Source: Kalaharituber pfeilii (taxonomy: Eukaryota; Ascomycota; Pezizomycetes; Pezizales; Pezizaceae). From it: 64,000 nucleotides of DNA. Of this stretch, positions 11,885 to 24,217 are shown in pieces. Made by a program: the position numbers and the translations under genes. The stretch spans positions 186,001 to 250,000 of the forward strand of contig WHUZ01000039.1 of assembly GCA_015179045.1 (NCBI GenBank), given 5' to 3'. The notes beneath the pieces are model-generated. The model was not told the DNA's origin. It did no database searches and saw nothing but the letters and a program-made list of their open reading frames with translations. The stretch's first letter is position 1. Every line of letters begins with the position of its first letter.

Positions 11885-13420
11885 TATGTTAACGGCCATC
11901 TTCTGCACCGTTCGATTGGGATTGCAGCTTCAGAATACGGGGTACGTCTTTTAATCTACACTGGGGTCAATGTGCGGCCAGAGCAATTACCGCGCGCTCC
12001 AACTGGAAATCTATTGAGGCTCAGGTACGTGCAAATGGTTATGGACATGCATTACCAGCATAACGTGATGCACAGTGGGATTTCATCTTGACGTTTCAGC
12101 GTCATGAAGCCTTGCATCCACTACTGACATTTCCGGACGTCTGCATTCGCTCTCCGACTCTTTCGCCATCGCCTGATATTCTCATATCACCACACGGGGG
12201 GGCGGACAATATAGACCATTTTGTATACAAGGTCTCTGGGTCCTCTCATGCATTTTGGTTCATATCTTTTACTAAAATAAAAAACAGGTTGCCCTGGTTC
12301 CACTAGAATTGAATCATATGGAACCGGTAGTCTCGCTGGAACCGGAGCATTACAGTCCATCTTATTGAAAAAGATGCCGGACACCCTCTTCCCCAGCTCG
12401 GAATCGAACTGGGGCCCTCAATTCTATACCTCTCCATGGCGCTTGTTGTTACCTCCATCGCTGGAGACAACAGCATTCCACCTCGACCAAGGTATATGTC
12501 AGTTCGAAAAGGTGACAACTCCACCTCCTCCGGAACCCATATCCCTTCCACCTCCCTCCAGTAGCCGCAGTAGCACCTCACACCCTTCCGACAACCCTTC
12601 CTTCCGAAAACCCTTTTCTTCCGATGACCCCTTCCGAAACGGCCTTTCAACAACCCCTTGCGAAAACCCTGCGAGTAGCCCCTCCCTTCAGCAGTCACTG
12701 ATACAGTCCTCCAGCAGCCGCTCCGACAGCCCCAACAGCCTCCTCTCCATAGCCTCTCCCTCTCCGCGACTCCCCTCGCCTCTCCTATCTCCTCTCTACT
12801 GCCTTTCCGACACCTCCGGCAGGCCCTCCGACAGCTACTGCCATCGCCTTCCCCACCACCGACAGCCTCTCCCGCTTCCGCCTCCCCGCACCCCTCTTCC
12901 CACTGCCTCTCCTGTCGCTCTCGCCTATATCACCATCGCCGCTCCTGACACCTCTCCTGCTTCTTCTCCCGGAGCCTCTCCTACTGCCTGCCTGCCGCTA
13001 CTCCGACAGCACCTCCAACAACCTCTCCGACAGCACCTCCAACAACCTCTCCGACAGCACCTCCAACAACCTCTCCGACAGCACCTCCAACAACCTCTCC
13101 GACAGCCCATCCCACCTCCGCCACCCCCGCTTCCGCCTCTCATATCTCGATAGCGAGAAAAGAATGGCAGGTAAGATGATTCCTCATAAGAGCAACAGCA
13201 TATGACAGGATGATGCTTCCACCGCCGCACCTCCTGTCCCTCGCTCTGCCGTCTCCACCTCCCGCATCTCCATATCGCCCACCATTGCCTCTCGTCTGAC
13301 CCTCCTCAGGCAGATATAATCATTAAGATGGGTCGACAACTCTCGTGTGCTCTTTTCTCTTCTTTTTTCTCTGCTGATTTGTGCTTTTTATACCAATTGC
13401 GCTTTGATATATTTGTTGGC
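11885..13420. other. Gene-poor stretch with proline/serine-rich open frame
   Basis: The longest open frame (12365-13153, plus) is Pro/Ser/Leu-rich low-complexity sequence. It includes four exact copies of an 8-codon repeat (next entry). The start context is poor and no domain is recognisable, so I do not call it a gene. Confidence 0.45.
13004..13099 (+). repeat. 24-base tandem repeat, four copies
   Basis: Four identical 24-base units starting CGACAGCACCTCCAACAACC, which would encode RQHLQQPL in the surrounding open frame. A further partial unit follows from 13100. Confidence 0.92.
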
Positions 13421-13423
13421 GGG

Positions 13424-13935
13424 TACACGGGGCTGTGGGTACTTAAGTGTTGCGGGTACACAGGAGATTCCAGACGGACCAGGTCAATAAATCATCGAGC
13501 CTGCCTGAATTGGGCATCGAATCACAAAGCAAGCGGTGCTGTCTCCTCTTTATAACGAGCAATTAGAGGGTATTACGAGGGGCTAGGGGTATCATGAGGG
13601 GTGAAAACGTATGGGTACATGGGGCTCCAGACGGACCAGATCTAGAATAGAATTCGCGGAGGAAAGCCAGACCCGGTTGCATCGCTGTTTTCGAAGCGGG
13701 AGTGGTGTACCTTTTGAAGAAACAAGCAATTGATAGCTATCACGAGGGATTGGTGGGTATCACGAGGGATCAGACTTGTAGATACATGGGGCTTCAGACG
13801 GACCAGTTCCATAATATCGTCGGCGGGGGAAGCTTGACTCAGTTAGTTGTTGTTCCAAAGCGAGAGGGGTGCACCTCTTGAAAAATCAAGCATATAACTT
13901 GTGGAAATACGGGAATTCGTGGGTGCATGGGGTTT
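13424..13935 (+). repeat. Degenerate tandem repeat, about 160-165 bases per unit
   Basis: The phrase GGGGCTCCAGACGGACCAG or close variants recurs near 13470, 13628 and 13793, with a truncated copy near 13925. In each unit it follows GTACATG and precedes a stretch ending in CACGAGGG-like text. It is non-coding. Confidence 0.7.
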
Positions 13936-15540
13936 GGTACGAAGAGTGAGCTCGTGCTAATGCGCGAGCTTGAGGGAATGCTGCTATTTTCTGAAAGAGT
14001 CAGTCCTGTGTTAGTTCTCATGGCTCTGCATATCTTTCCTCAATACATTTCTGGCATGAAGCTCTTAGTCATACCTCCACATCAGACGGTATCCACATTT
14101 TTATCAGGTTATGAGCCCGGCAGAATAGTCAGGGAAATAGCACTTATATATGAATGTAGACATAATAAGGAAGTAGTGTAACACAAACTAAAATAAGCAA
14201 CAGGCGCGCCATAGATAAAAACGAACTAAACATGGGGGCAACGGATGATCTGTTTCAACGGTAAGTTTGGGCGGTGTTATGTATTGGCTTTTTGTTAAGC
14301 CATCGCTGACTCGCCTAGCGTATAGTTTAGAATCCATGGCAAAATAGTTCAGGGGTGGTAAGAGCAGCGAAACAGAGAAGCAATGGGAACGACCGAAGAC
14401 AGCTGGTACGAGCCGTTTTTTTTTCCCTTTTCATCACGTAACCCCGCTTGCAGCTGTTCGCCATGGCAGGGCTGGTATGAGCCGTAGGACGATAAGTGGA
14501 GTGGGCGAGTACTTGGGTGAGAGCCCCGCTCAATCGAACAACCCTTCCTTTCACCCTCTTTCACCACCCAATTGCTCGCAACACTCATACGCCTTTCATA
14601 TGTGCGTGCTTGCCGATCCAATCCCTGCATGCTGCTTCGCAAGCGCTGCATCATACCTCAACAATTCTGCTTTTACAACACTCTGAACAGAAAGTACGCA
14701 TCCTAAAATAGCGGGAAAATCATGAAAGCTTGATCTAACATCATGTGCTACCCATGCTCGACATTTTTTTCTGACTGATACACCAATGGGTCGACATAAT
14801 GTCGAATGGTTCGAATTGCAGGATGGTTCAACCCATTCATCATTAATGTGGCGCAGATCCGAACCATTCACCAATGTGATAAATCCCAGCCCATCGACCA
14901 ATGTGGCACATAGCGGATTAGTTCATAAATATGAGACATACTATATACACATGAACTGGGAGTCCTGTTACATCCTACAGCCCTGCGATAAAATCACGAT
15001 TCAAATATGGTGAATGTAAAATTTGTCGTACTTCGAAAGGTTGAATTGGATCGAGTAGGTTAGACAATGCAGGGCCCGCAGGTTTGGAAACTGCTGATGA
15101 GCCTAAAGAATATGTGAAAGTACAATGTAGCACTGAGGTTGAATAGAAGATGTAAGGTGCATACACGATGTTATCGCCCATCTGGCTAGACATCTAACAA
15201 GCTGTTACCCTCAACTCCTTAAATCAAGACCAGCCTTTATCCAATTTGGATGCAGCCGATGTACACAAAGAGAAATAACATCTGACTTTGGCGAAAGAAT
15301 AATTGAAGCATATAAAACTATTCAAGACTTGAATCAAATCCTCCTAACTCGAAGCATGTATAGAAACCCAATAAAATGGCTACCTCTCGTTCAACTTCTT
15401 TACTAACAGAAATGAAATGAAATGCAGGATAGAATGGTTGAGGTTAAATTGAATAACATAGATAGTGAGTCAAGGAAGAGACTATGGTAGGTTCTACCTA
15501 ATTATCATTCTCATGTTTCGAGCGTAACATCGCCACAATT
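13936..15540. other. Gene-poor stretch
   Basis: Apart from the short retroposon at 14416-14470 I see no gene or known element. Small open frames on both strands lack motifs. Confidence 0.45.
14416..14470 (-). mobile_element. Ultrashort poly(A) retroposon, family A
   Basis: On the minus strand it begins CCCTGCCATGGCGAACAGC and ends in a degraded A tract. Flanks GCTGGTACGAGCCG (14402-14415) and GCTGGTATGAGCCG (14471-14484) form a 14-base target duplication with one mismatch, so this copy is older than those with perfect duplications. Confidence 0.82.
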
Positions 15541-15882
15541 TCGTGGTGCTCACGTTGAGTGGCCCAGTCTAGGGCAATCTAGGACAGTCTCGGAAGCGGC
15601 ATTGGCCTTCCGGAAGTTGATTTTGTCATGTGCAAGAAGCAGCTCTGTTGCGCTGGTGCACCCATGGTAAGCTGCTACATGTAGTGGGGTGTCACAGTCC
15701 TTATCACCGCAGTTGACATCAATCCTACTGTCTGCAAGCAGCAACCCAATGACCCTGTATGTCCTCCTTCAGCTGCAAGATATAGTGGTGTTCCAACCTA
15801 GTTTACCACCCTTATTGACATCGACTCTGTCATTCACTATTAGCAGTTTGACCACCTTATCATGCCCTTTGTCAACCGCGAC

Positions 15883-15999
15883 AATTTCTGCTAATTTTCA
15901 TTTCTTTCCTTTTCTTACTCCTATTCATCACATGTATTTAACCAAACCTCGCCATAGCCTATCAGGCGGCACGCGAGTAATGATATAAAAAAGAAAAAA
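15883..15999 (+). mobile_element. Truncated LINE tail (family B) in the ankyrin pseudogene
   Basis: It ends CTCGCCATAGCCTATCAGGC...GAGTAATGATAT plus an A-rich tail. The same tail ends the LINE at 54627-55560. The flanks AACCGCGAC (15874-15882) and AACCGCAAC (16000-16008) are a 9-base duplication with one mismatch, which sets the 5' end. Removing the element restores a continuous ankyrin repeat. Confidence 0.72.
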
Positions 16000-16634
16000 A
16001 ACCGCAACATGCAGTGGGGTCCAGTCGTTTTTGTCACCCATATTGACGTCAACCCTATTGTCCGCAAGCAGCAGTTTAACAACTTTTCATGCCGTTCAGC
16101 AGCTGCAGTATGCATTGGTGTCCAGTCATTCATGTAGGCCCATATTGACATCAATTCTGATATCTGCTAGCAGCAGCTCGACCACCTTGTTATGCCCGCT
16201 CTGAGCTGCTGTATATAATGGTGTCGCATCACCTACAATAGCTATATTGATCTCAACTCTTGCATCTGCCAACATCAGCCCCACCACCTTGTCATGTCCA
16301 TTTTGAGAACACAAAATATAGTGGTATTGCACCATCTATGATAGCCATATTGACGTCAATGTTGTCATCTTCCAGCAGCAGCTTGATCACCTTATCATGC
16401 CATTCTGAGCTGCTGTATATAGTGGTGTAGCACCATTCATGATGGCCATATTGACGTCAATTCTATCGTCTACCAGCAACAGTTTGATCACCTTGCTATG
16501 CCCCTTCTCAGGGGCCGAATTCAGTGGTGTCCAGCCATTCTTGTTTGTCATATTAACATTACTTCTACCGTCTGCTAAGAGCAGCTTGAATACTTTGTCA
16601 TAACCTTTCCAAGCTGTCATAATAAGTGGTACAC

Positions 16635-16725
16635 CCTCCGGGCTTTGAGGGTTTAGACCCAGGGGCCCTGCCTTGGCGAGCAGCTGCGCGCGGGGTCACG
16701 TGACAAAAAAAAAAAAAAAAAAAAA
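16635..16725 (+). mobile_element. Poly(A) retroposon (family A, longer form) in the ankyrin pseudogene
   Basis: The body of about 69 bases starts CCTCCGGGCTTTGAGGG, continues into the common CCCTGCC...GCGGGGTCACGTGAC tail and ends in about 22 As. It has a perfect 14-base target duplication AATAAGTGGTACAC (16621-16634 and 16726-16739). It splits an ankyrin repeat. Confidence 0.9.
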
Positions 16726-19700
16726 AATAAGTGGTACACATTATAGAAGCCTTATTGACGTCAAACCTATCCTCTGCTAGCAGTACCTCAACTACCTTGC
16801 TATGTCCGTTCACAGCTGCCGAATTCAGGGGTGCGAATCCATCTTTAGTAGCCACATTGACATCAATTCTATTGTCTGCCAACAGCAGTTTGACCATCTC
16901 GATATGCCCATTAGAAGTCGCTGCCCAGAAAGGAGTGATAGCATTGATGCATGATCCGATGGTATCGTTACTCGAATTTATATTGGTATCTGTTGCCTTA
17001 AGCCAGAGTTGTCTGAGAAGGTCCATATTTCCGTTGAATGCTACAGCAGTTAGACAGATTGTGAGGAAAGATTCCGGTAAAGATGGAATTAAATTTTGAT
17101 TTTGCAGAATGTACTCACTCGTCAACTAACACTCTCAAATCAAACACCATAGCCGCTACAAAAATTGACTGGCTTCCAGATGCTGCATGGAGATCTCGTC
17201 CTAAGTAACTTGAAATTCAAATACTGATGGATAGTTCTGGAAATCCCTGAATGTATCAAATACCTGGTAGCAACACGGGTCATTTAAGTACCATCTGTCC
17301 TTCTCCTCATCAAAGTATTGACATAGCTTAATTTGGATACAATCCTTTGAAGCTTTAGAGGCATGGACTCTACAATAGCAAAAGAGTACCATAAGAAAGA
17401 GAAATGACTGCTCAAGTTCTTGCCATCCCACTGAGCAACATAGGATACTTACCCCGGTCTGTTGTTAGGTATGTTAGACACACGAGTGCAATAATTGAGT
17501 GTGCATTAGCAATAAGCTCGGTTGGTAATTTTGAGTTAAGGACACTTGGGAATACTAGATCTGGATGTTTCTCAGAGAATTCTCTGGCACATTGGTGGAT
17601 GAAGCAGACAATGAACTTATTCCTAATAACCCCAAATTCGGTCCCATCTCTATTATCTAGTATTATAAATCTTCACTCACTCCATATTCTGTACATCATC
17701 TTTATGCTCTTCCTCGATGAGCAAACCTCCACAGTTGGAAAGCAAATACAATTTATCCACTCTATCATCCCTATCAAAGCCGGAATCCGTATGGGTAGCA
17801 ATTGCATCGAAAATCGCATCAGCTTCCAGCCAATCTCTGGAAAATGCAACAAGCATAAAACCTTTTTGGATTGTTTCCCAGAAATCTACATTGCGCTCTC
17901 TAATGCATGCAATTGCATCGTAATACGTGTGCTCTAAATCTTCAGAAAGATTGCATAAAGCATCCTCGAGTTTTTTGCGGCTAGGGGTGGTTGCAATGGA
18001 GGTGATATGAAGCCGAGCAATCAAGAAGCTTCTCAAAAGCGGTGCAAGTACTAGTAAGAGAGAGAGCAATTGAGAATGAAAGAATGGTTACATTCCACAT
18101 GTCTGCCGTAAAATTCTCTCAATAACCTCATTCCGATGCTCAGAGTCAGCACAGACAAGGTTGTAAAGGTTTCACCTGTTTATGAAAACTCTTCAATTCT
18201 TGTGACGAGATACGGCATTATGTCACAATCTCTGGCTCCTAACTCCTGGTTTGAGAAACCCTTTTCTGTGAAGGGCTCATCTGTGCCCTGATCAGGTCGG
18301 GAGGTTGTGAAAACTTGTACAATGGCCTCAGAACAAATGAGATCGAACAAGTGGATTCATATTAGTTCACGCTGATGGGGGCCTTTCATACATTCAATGC
18401 ATCAACTACACAGGAACACCTTCTCAAGAGCTGAAGCACATTTCTTGACCCGTTCCATTATATCCTTAAGAGGCAGATTGCGTTGCTCTTTCCCCCAGTA
18501 TTCTCTATAGAGCTCGCCAAGATCAGGTGTAATATAGCAGCATTTTTCTGGTTGGCGCAGAATGCTTCCTAGGAGGTTCGGCAAGGTCTGGGACTGTTGG
18601 TCACTATAGTTGCAATACACGAATGCAGGCCCAACTGGGTTGTTGCCAACGGTCTCCCGATTGGTGCCGTAAATATAGCTCAATGCTAAATCACAAGAGA
18701 CCTATAAGCAATGTTTTGCTTAATACGCGCGTGGCATAAAAAGATAGGAGGGATAAGCGTACGTGAGTATAGTCTTCCCTGCACTAGCTATAGATATAAT
18801 CAGCTGTGTGTCAGTTTACTACCTCGAATGATTAAATAGGAGGAGACTAACGCATTCCGTAACAAAACAATACCCTGGACTCTCCTCGTAACCACCTAGA
18901 AAATTTTTCATCCTCCAGTAGCCATGTTCCAGTACCAGGCTCGAGGTTTGCATAAACAATATCTTGTACATTCCAACAGGTCAATGGTGATAGCAATTTA
19001 TACGCTTTTACTCTGCTGTCATCTGTTCCATAAAAAGTTGTTCAGCTACTTACTGTGTACTTTGACTGCAATGGTTCTAATTTCCGCCACAGCTGCAGAT
19101 AACCAGGCGATATACCTGTATTAGAAGAAGCATACTTTACTGGTTCAAGACTGCTGTCTATATCCATCACTTTGCAGAATAATGGACGAAATCTCCCTAG
19201 CCGAAGTGTTAACAATAGTCAGCATGGTAACTGACGATTAAAGCATCAATTTGTTTCGTAGTGGATTACATGTTCTCAAGATGCAGCATTTTGTGCAGAA
19301 TGCTCGTGGCCATTCCAGTGGCTGTGAAAGTTCTTTGAATTCATCCACCTGAAATGGCTACACACATCGATCGACTAGTGTTCTGCTCGTGGACGATTTT
19401 CCGACGGTATCCGTAGTGAGCTCACCAGTAGTCGAGCCCTCAGTAAATATAATGGAGCTTACATCGGCAATGGTAATGCTAGCTTGATTCTCAACAATTG
19501 TTGAACTTGAAGCCTCAACAATAATCGCAGGAGTTTCTGTAACTTTGGACCTTGAAGAATTGCATTTACCCTCTCGAGGACAATGTGCTGCTGCTCAAGT
19601 GCCTGGCTTCGTCTGAATTTGGCTATGTTTCTTTCGGTCGGCTACTTGCTGTGCATATTCTATATAATATCTGAACTGCGCAATCAGTGCTTGACAGGAC

Positions 19701-19961
19701 TCTGGTGCATCTTTGATGTTCTTGAGATTTAATGAGTTGGATCGCTAATGGCACAATGCCCACTACAAGGCTGGCAGCATCCATGCTGACTAGCTAGAGG
19801 TGGGATATTCTGTTGCTGCTAGAAGTTGTGTAAAGAGGGTCGGAAAACTTCAAAATTTGATGTCTTTTGATGAAGAATTACTCGCCATAGCCCTCAGGTA
19901 ATTTTATTCTCTCAAATACGAACCCCTTGTTTACAGCAAAGAGCGACCTCCGTGCACATAC

Positions 19962-21313
19962 ATGGCTATCTTCCGCTTTGTAGACCGGAGTTTCCTGAGC
20001 GATTTTTTGATAGGGGCGTGGGCAACTTTAATTGTGACGGCGATTTCGACAAAGTTGAAGCCAGCAGAAATGAGCTTCAAATTCAACAGTCTCGAGGAGC
20101 AAGCACAGTGTGTTATGGTCTTGATTAATAATAAAATTTGGTCTAATAATGATTTGTATGGCATTGGTGTGCGTGTTGGCTTATATTTACAGCTCTTTGT
20201 GACAGCTGCGGCAAACCTCGGAAGCTCACAATTCACCAATGCCACAGCGCCAGCGTCGAACTTGGTCAATTTTTGGTTTTTGCTAGCACTTTTGGTATTT
20301 GGCTGGGTTAACATGTTGAACATAATGGAGGACCAGAGGCAGCTGGATGCGAACTTCATCATACTCTTGGGTACCTGTATCACGGCGGTAACACTTCTGG
20401 GTGCCCTACGAAAACAGAATCAAATTGCGCATTCAGTCTTTGTTGTACTATGCAGAATATTTCTGGCCCTAAATTGGATTATTTTGGTGATTGCAACTTT
20501 GGTCCGGTTGCGTCCGTTTGAGATTCAAAGAACCGGGAATCAAGCGTGGGATGCAGGAAATCTTTGCAGGTGGCCCACATAGGTGGTGTTACTATGGCGA
20601 GTATTGCTTGCTTGTAATGCCTTTTTCTCTTCCTGTGGAATCTTGTTCAAATGTGGAAGATTATTGTCCAACTCAACGGTATATACCAGGAAGGACAAAT
20701 CGGACGAGAATTTCCATTATGGCAAACATTATGGAAAATCTACCTTGATTATTTGTTGCTAGTCCCTGCAGCACATATAGATGAAATTAGTTGCGGACCT
20801 CGGGGGTCACCAGATGTATGTAGTTGTTTCTAATCATTCCGCTTCTGGATTTGAAATTCCTGATTCTCGATTTAACAGTAGTGAAGACAGGATCAAGCAT
20901 GATGCGCGATCGATTAAAGGAGCATCTCCGGCAAAGATATTCAGGGACAAATGGCCTCGCGCAAAACAGAGACTTAATGGATACCCACAATGCCACCGAG
21001 AGCGGGTCTACCGCTGCAACAGTTCAGGAGATTGCCAACTCTCGTGGCGCTCGACCTTTGACGACACTTGCAAAGCGAATATCCAGTTTTGCAAGATTTC
21101 TATGCTGCTTGTGCCGTCATAGCTGTGACAATATGGCGGGCCGAGAGTGTACTTCTATGGCATAAATTTGATGGGGTAAATAATCCTTCGTCCGCAGGGC
21201 AGTTGATTGCAATGCTGGTTAGTGTAGGGGGCTGTTTGTCAGTGATTCCCAACATGTATGAAGGTTGGAGAAGTAGTGCTTGCATACAGCAAAGTTTTGA
21301 TGAGCAAAAGTGA
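19962..21313 (+). pseudogene. Polytopic membrane protein, tandem copy 1 (two frameshifts)
   Basis: ATG 19962 opens a protein of about 8-9 hydrophobic segments, including the conserved NNDLYGIGVRVGLYLQLFV and LVFGWVNMLNIMEDQ blocks. I know this only as an uncharacterised fungal membrane-protein type. Compared with copies 2 and 3, one base is missing at about 20531 (FEIQR context), shifting the frame. A second shift near 21090 separates the KRISSFARF and YAACAVIAVTIW frames. A GTATGT donor at about 20815, shared by all copies, suggests an intron before the segment LTVVKT...MMRDRL, with the acceptor unresolved. The last part (GQLIAMLVSVGGCLSVIPNM) is the final membrane segment. It shares flanking DNA with copies 2 and 3. 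Confidence 0.7.
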
Positions 21314-22059
21314 ACCTAAGTGGGTGGACTTGATGAGGAGGGAGTATGGGAGGGAGTGTAGTATGTGTGTGGAAAACAGTGTGCATGTGGGTGTTAGCGA
21401 GGAATTCATACACTTGTGAGGGGAGTATATGGGTTGTGATCAGAATTGTTACAATTTCATATCCTTGATTTGGTTTCTGTGGCTTATGACCACTGGCCAT
21501 ATCACTTTGAGTATAAGCGAGTTAGAATAAATAAATAAAGAACTGCACTGGATGGTCTCGTCCAGAACCCAGGCGCAGCCACTCCGACCCCCTTGTGCTC
21601 TGGTGCGTTAGAAAAGAGCAGACCTTTTCAGTAGATAAACTACTCTCAGGGTTCTGTTTCGCCCAGCGCACTAGACAACCAGAGTCAGCACCCGCACGCA
21701 TAGCCTACCTATCTCCCGTAAGGTACAAGAATCTCCTGATTTGCATAGAAAAAGCAGTACAGGTTTGCTCTTTTGTTCACGCAATCTTGAAATTAATTGG
21801 CAAGTCTGTGTGCCTGATGAATTTCGCTTGCCGTGGTCTATGACATACTGTTAGTAAGGGTACTCAAAAGCTGATTAGTTTCCTTACAGCGATATCTCAA
21901 TAATCAGAGCCGCTGTATCAATTTATTGGTGCGGAAACTGTGAGCGAGGGTTTAACAAAATTATATTAGTCAACCTTTTTTTGAGGGGGATTACTAGATA
22001 AAAACAATAATACTTATACATGTGTGATGTCTACCTTGTTCAGATCTGTCTCCCTTTCC

Positions 22060-22190
22060 TTCTTTCAAATTTTATCAACCAGCCCACTGTGTGCGTTCGA
22101 ATGCCCATCAATGCGGCTGCATCAAACCTTTTATCTCTCCCATGATCACTTCCCCTGGATTCACATCTCCCAACCTACTGAAGCAGAACT
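22060..22190 (-). mobile_element. LINE endonuclease fragment (degenerate), copied with the membrane gene
   Basis: This is homologous in DNA to 26224-26415, where the endonuclease motif GDLNAH is readable. Here stops and changes have destroyed the frame. It lies at the same distance downstream of the membrane-protein gene as its partner. Confidence 0.55.
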
Positions 22191-22219
22191 ATGAATGGAG
22201 GAATGTAAAAGTGCCTTCA

Positions 22220-22640
22220 GTGCTTACAATTGCTCGAGTAAAAACCATCGGTATCCAAGCTCACCCCCAGGCCCATCCCCGCCCCCTCCACGCCGAAACC
22301 CCAGACCCCTCAAACCCCCCAGACCAAAGCCAGACCCCTGACACACCCATCCACCCCCGGTGCCACCACCACCAAGCCAGGCATCGTAGTCCACGGAATA
22401 GCCCTGAGGAAGAATCTCGGGAATGATCGGAGATGGATGGAAGCCGACAATGACATAGGAAGGATAACAGGGATCAGATGGCTCATTAAGGAGACGACAT
22501 TGAAGGAGAAAGGCAAGAAGACAAGTTCGGTAGTAGTGTATTTGGAGGACACAACGCAAGCAGACCGGGTGAGACTAGGTGGGAGATGGCTGAGAGCGAG
22601 CCAGTACGAGTGGAACAGAGGACGAAGATAGGCAAAAGAC
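22220..22640 (+). mobile_element. LINE ORF1 (gag-like) fragment
   Basis: A Pro/His-rich segment is followed by GIRWLIKETTLKEKGKKTSS and VVVYLEDTTQADRVRLGGRW, ending YEWNRGRR. This matches the conserved part of ORF1 proteins in fungal Tad-like LINEs (GGRWLR...YxWxRGR). A frame change occurs near 22425. The rest of the protein and the zinc knuckles are missing. Confidence 0.6.
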
Positions 22641-22743
22641 GTTCTCTCGCACCGGATCGGACGGTATTGTTCTTTTCTCCCGCATCACGTAGGATTACCG
22701 CGGGTACCACATGTATCTAGTTGATCTTCCTTTTCCTTTTAAT

Positions 22744-22822
22744 AAAGCACTCGCCATAGCCCATAGGGCGGCATGCGAGTATTGATATATATATATAAAA
22801 AAAAAAAAAAAAAAAAAAAAGC
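22744..22822 (+). mobile_element. LINE tail, family B
   Basis: CACTCGCCATAGCCCATAGG...GCGAGTATTGATATAT then about 24 As, the same tail as at 15950 and 54690. The A run follows closely after the ORF1 fragment, so this may be the 3' end of an internally deleted LINE. A possible short duplication AAAGC flanks it. Confidence 0.68.
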
Positions 22823-24060
22823 CGAAGCTGGCCCCCAACAATTGCACTATAACTCTAGATATATATGAGTGATTGAAGCAGCGCAAGCGTCACCAAGACT
22901 TTTGCCGTCAGGTTTGGAACTCCCTGATAATGAACTAATTCTTTTGCTGAAATCCAAACTTATTTTCGATGTCTTTTGATCAGATGAAGAGTTAATCTGT
23001 CTGATCTGCTTCCTGCGAACGAGCAGAGGCTACTCAGCAAATGCGAGCATGAGCCTAGAGTGAGCATGGGTCACACCAATCAACGATGCATGTCGTACGC
23101 AATACATTTTGGGCGTCGAAAAGGGTATATAAATTTATTAGCAATGGCCTGCTTTCCAACCGTGATGCGCGCTGCAGTGAGGTGAATCAGGCCGTATGTG
23201 CTTCCTAGAGAGAGGACCCCACTCGTTTCGCTTAGAGGTCGATACAGTGCATAGGCAAAAGTCTTCGGGAATTTGCAGTATAAGGAAAAGCATTTTACCA
23301 AGCCTTGGAGTCACAGCATGCATCCAAGAGGACTTCCCTTGAGAAACCACCACAGCTCAACCAAAAGTTCTCCTTTTTGAATCCTGAGAAAGGATTTAGA
23401 TTCTGTGATGCCCATTGATGTGCTCTATATATATATATATATATATATATTTTTGCAATTCTTTAGCTACTTTCTTGATTTTTTAGTGATTTTTCGAACA
23501 GTACTGAAAAAAGAGATGCACGGGGGGTCCGCTCAGATGCACATCTTGCTTTCCCTTATACTGCATAATCCCGAAGACTTTTGCCTACGCACTGTACATA
23601 GTGAACGCTGGTGTCTGGCATGAGCAGGGGTGAAGGTGGTTACTGCCAAAAGATTAGAGAACCATATTGTGTAAAGGATAAGAGAAAGCTGATAAAGACG
23701 TAGCGAGCTAATCAGGTCACCGGATTTGTGTCCATTTTTGTGGCGAAGGAACAGTAGAGTACATAATAGAAAAACGATAGACCAGTTCATGCAGCCTCCT
23801 TGATGCATGGTTAGGGAAATGTCATGAATGCACTCGTATATCTAGAGTATACGAGAACTAGGACCAATTGCCAGCATGATTGAAGGGTCAAAATTTTGTA
23901 CTTTTGATTTGATGATCATCAGCTGCAGATCCAGAGGCTCTTTGCCATGCCACTTACTAATGTTAATCCATATGTGCATGCTATCAGCTGTCCAATCATG
24001 CCATCACGATGAAGCCAGCTAGCTATGTAGATTTCCCCTCCTCAGCAAAATCAAAGTAGG
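22823..24060. repeat. Gene-poor stretch with a 370-base inverted-repeat element
   Basis: The left arm at 23232-23286 (CAGTGCATAGGCAAAAGTC core) is the reverse complement of 23549-23602, with few mismatches and about 260 bases between the arms. Otherwise there are only short open frames and a TA microsatellite (23427-23450). From about 23960 the sequence is shared with 27640-27735 and marks the start of the second membrane-gene duplication block. Confidence 0.6.
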
Positions 24061-24217
24061 TTCTTTTCGTCCTGCTGAACATATGAAAGGCTCCTTGCTG
24101 ATTGCTAGCAATCTTCTGACCAGAAGAAATCAGTTTGCAGTATCTGCAAAAAAAAACCTTTTTTCTATAATTTTACCTTCTCAATACGAACCCCAAGAGC
24201 GACCTCCGTGCACATAT

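Larger units (their letters stand above)
15545..19785 (-). pseudogene. NACHT / winged-helix / ankyrin NLR pseudogene
   Basis: The minus strand reads in order: MDAASLVVGIVPLAIQLIK (start near 19785, the usual start of fungal STAND proteins); WLLEDEKFSRWLRGESRV (about 18880); a degraded P-loop ASAGKTIL (about 18800) followed by an intron; FVYCNYSDQQSQTLPNLL (about 18620); VFLC-DALN Walker B with a one-base shift (about 18400); TTSRPDQ; LEDALCNLSEDLEHTYYDAI (about 17960); CLTYLTTDRG before a GTAAGT donor (about 17450). Ankyrin repeats follow from 17000 to 15550 (KVVELLLADxRxDVNxA motifs, about nine). Lesions: a frameshift near the start, one in Walker B, further stops, and two poly(A) insertions (16635-16725, 15883-15999). 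Intact relatives are NLRs whose NACHT relays ankyrin-based recognition to cell death. Confidence 0.8.

Noticed and set aside
12380..12460. tRNA-like B box (GTTCGATTCC) on the minus strand
   Set aside because: The T-arm does not pair, and no A box or acceptor stem could be placed.
12365..13153. 262-codon Pro/Ser-rich frame as a gene
   Set aside because: Low-complexity translation of C-rich DNA with a tandem repeat. The opposite strand is also open, and there is no promoter, intron or domain evidence.
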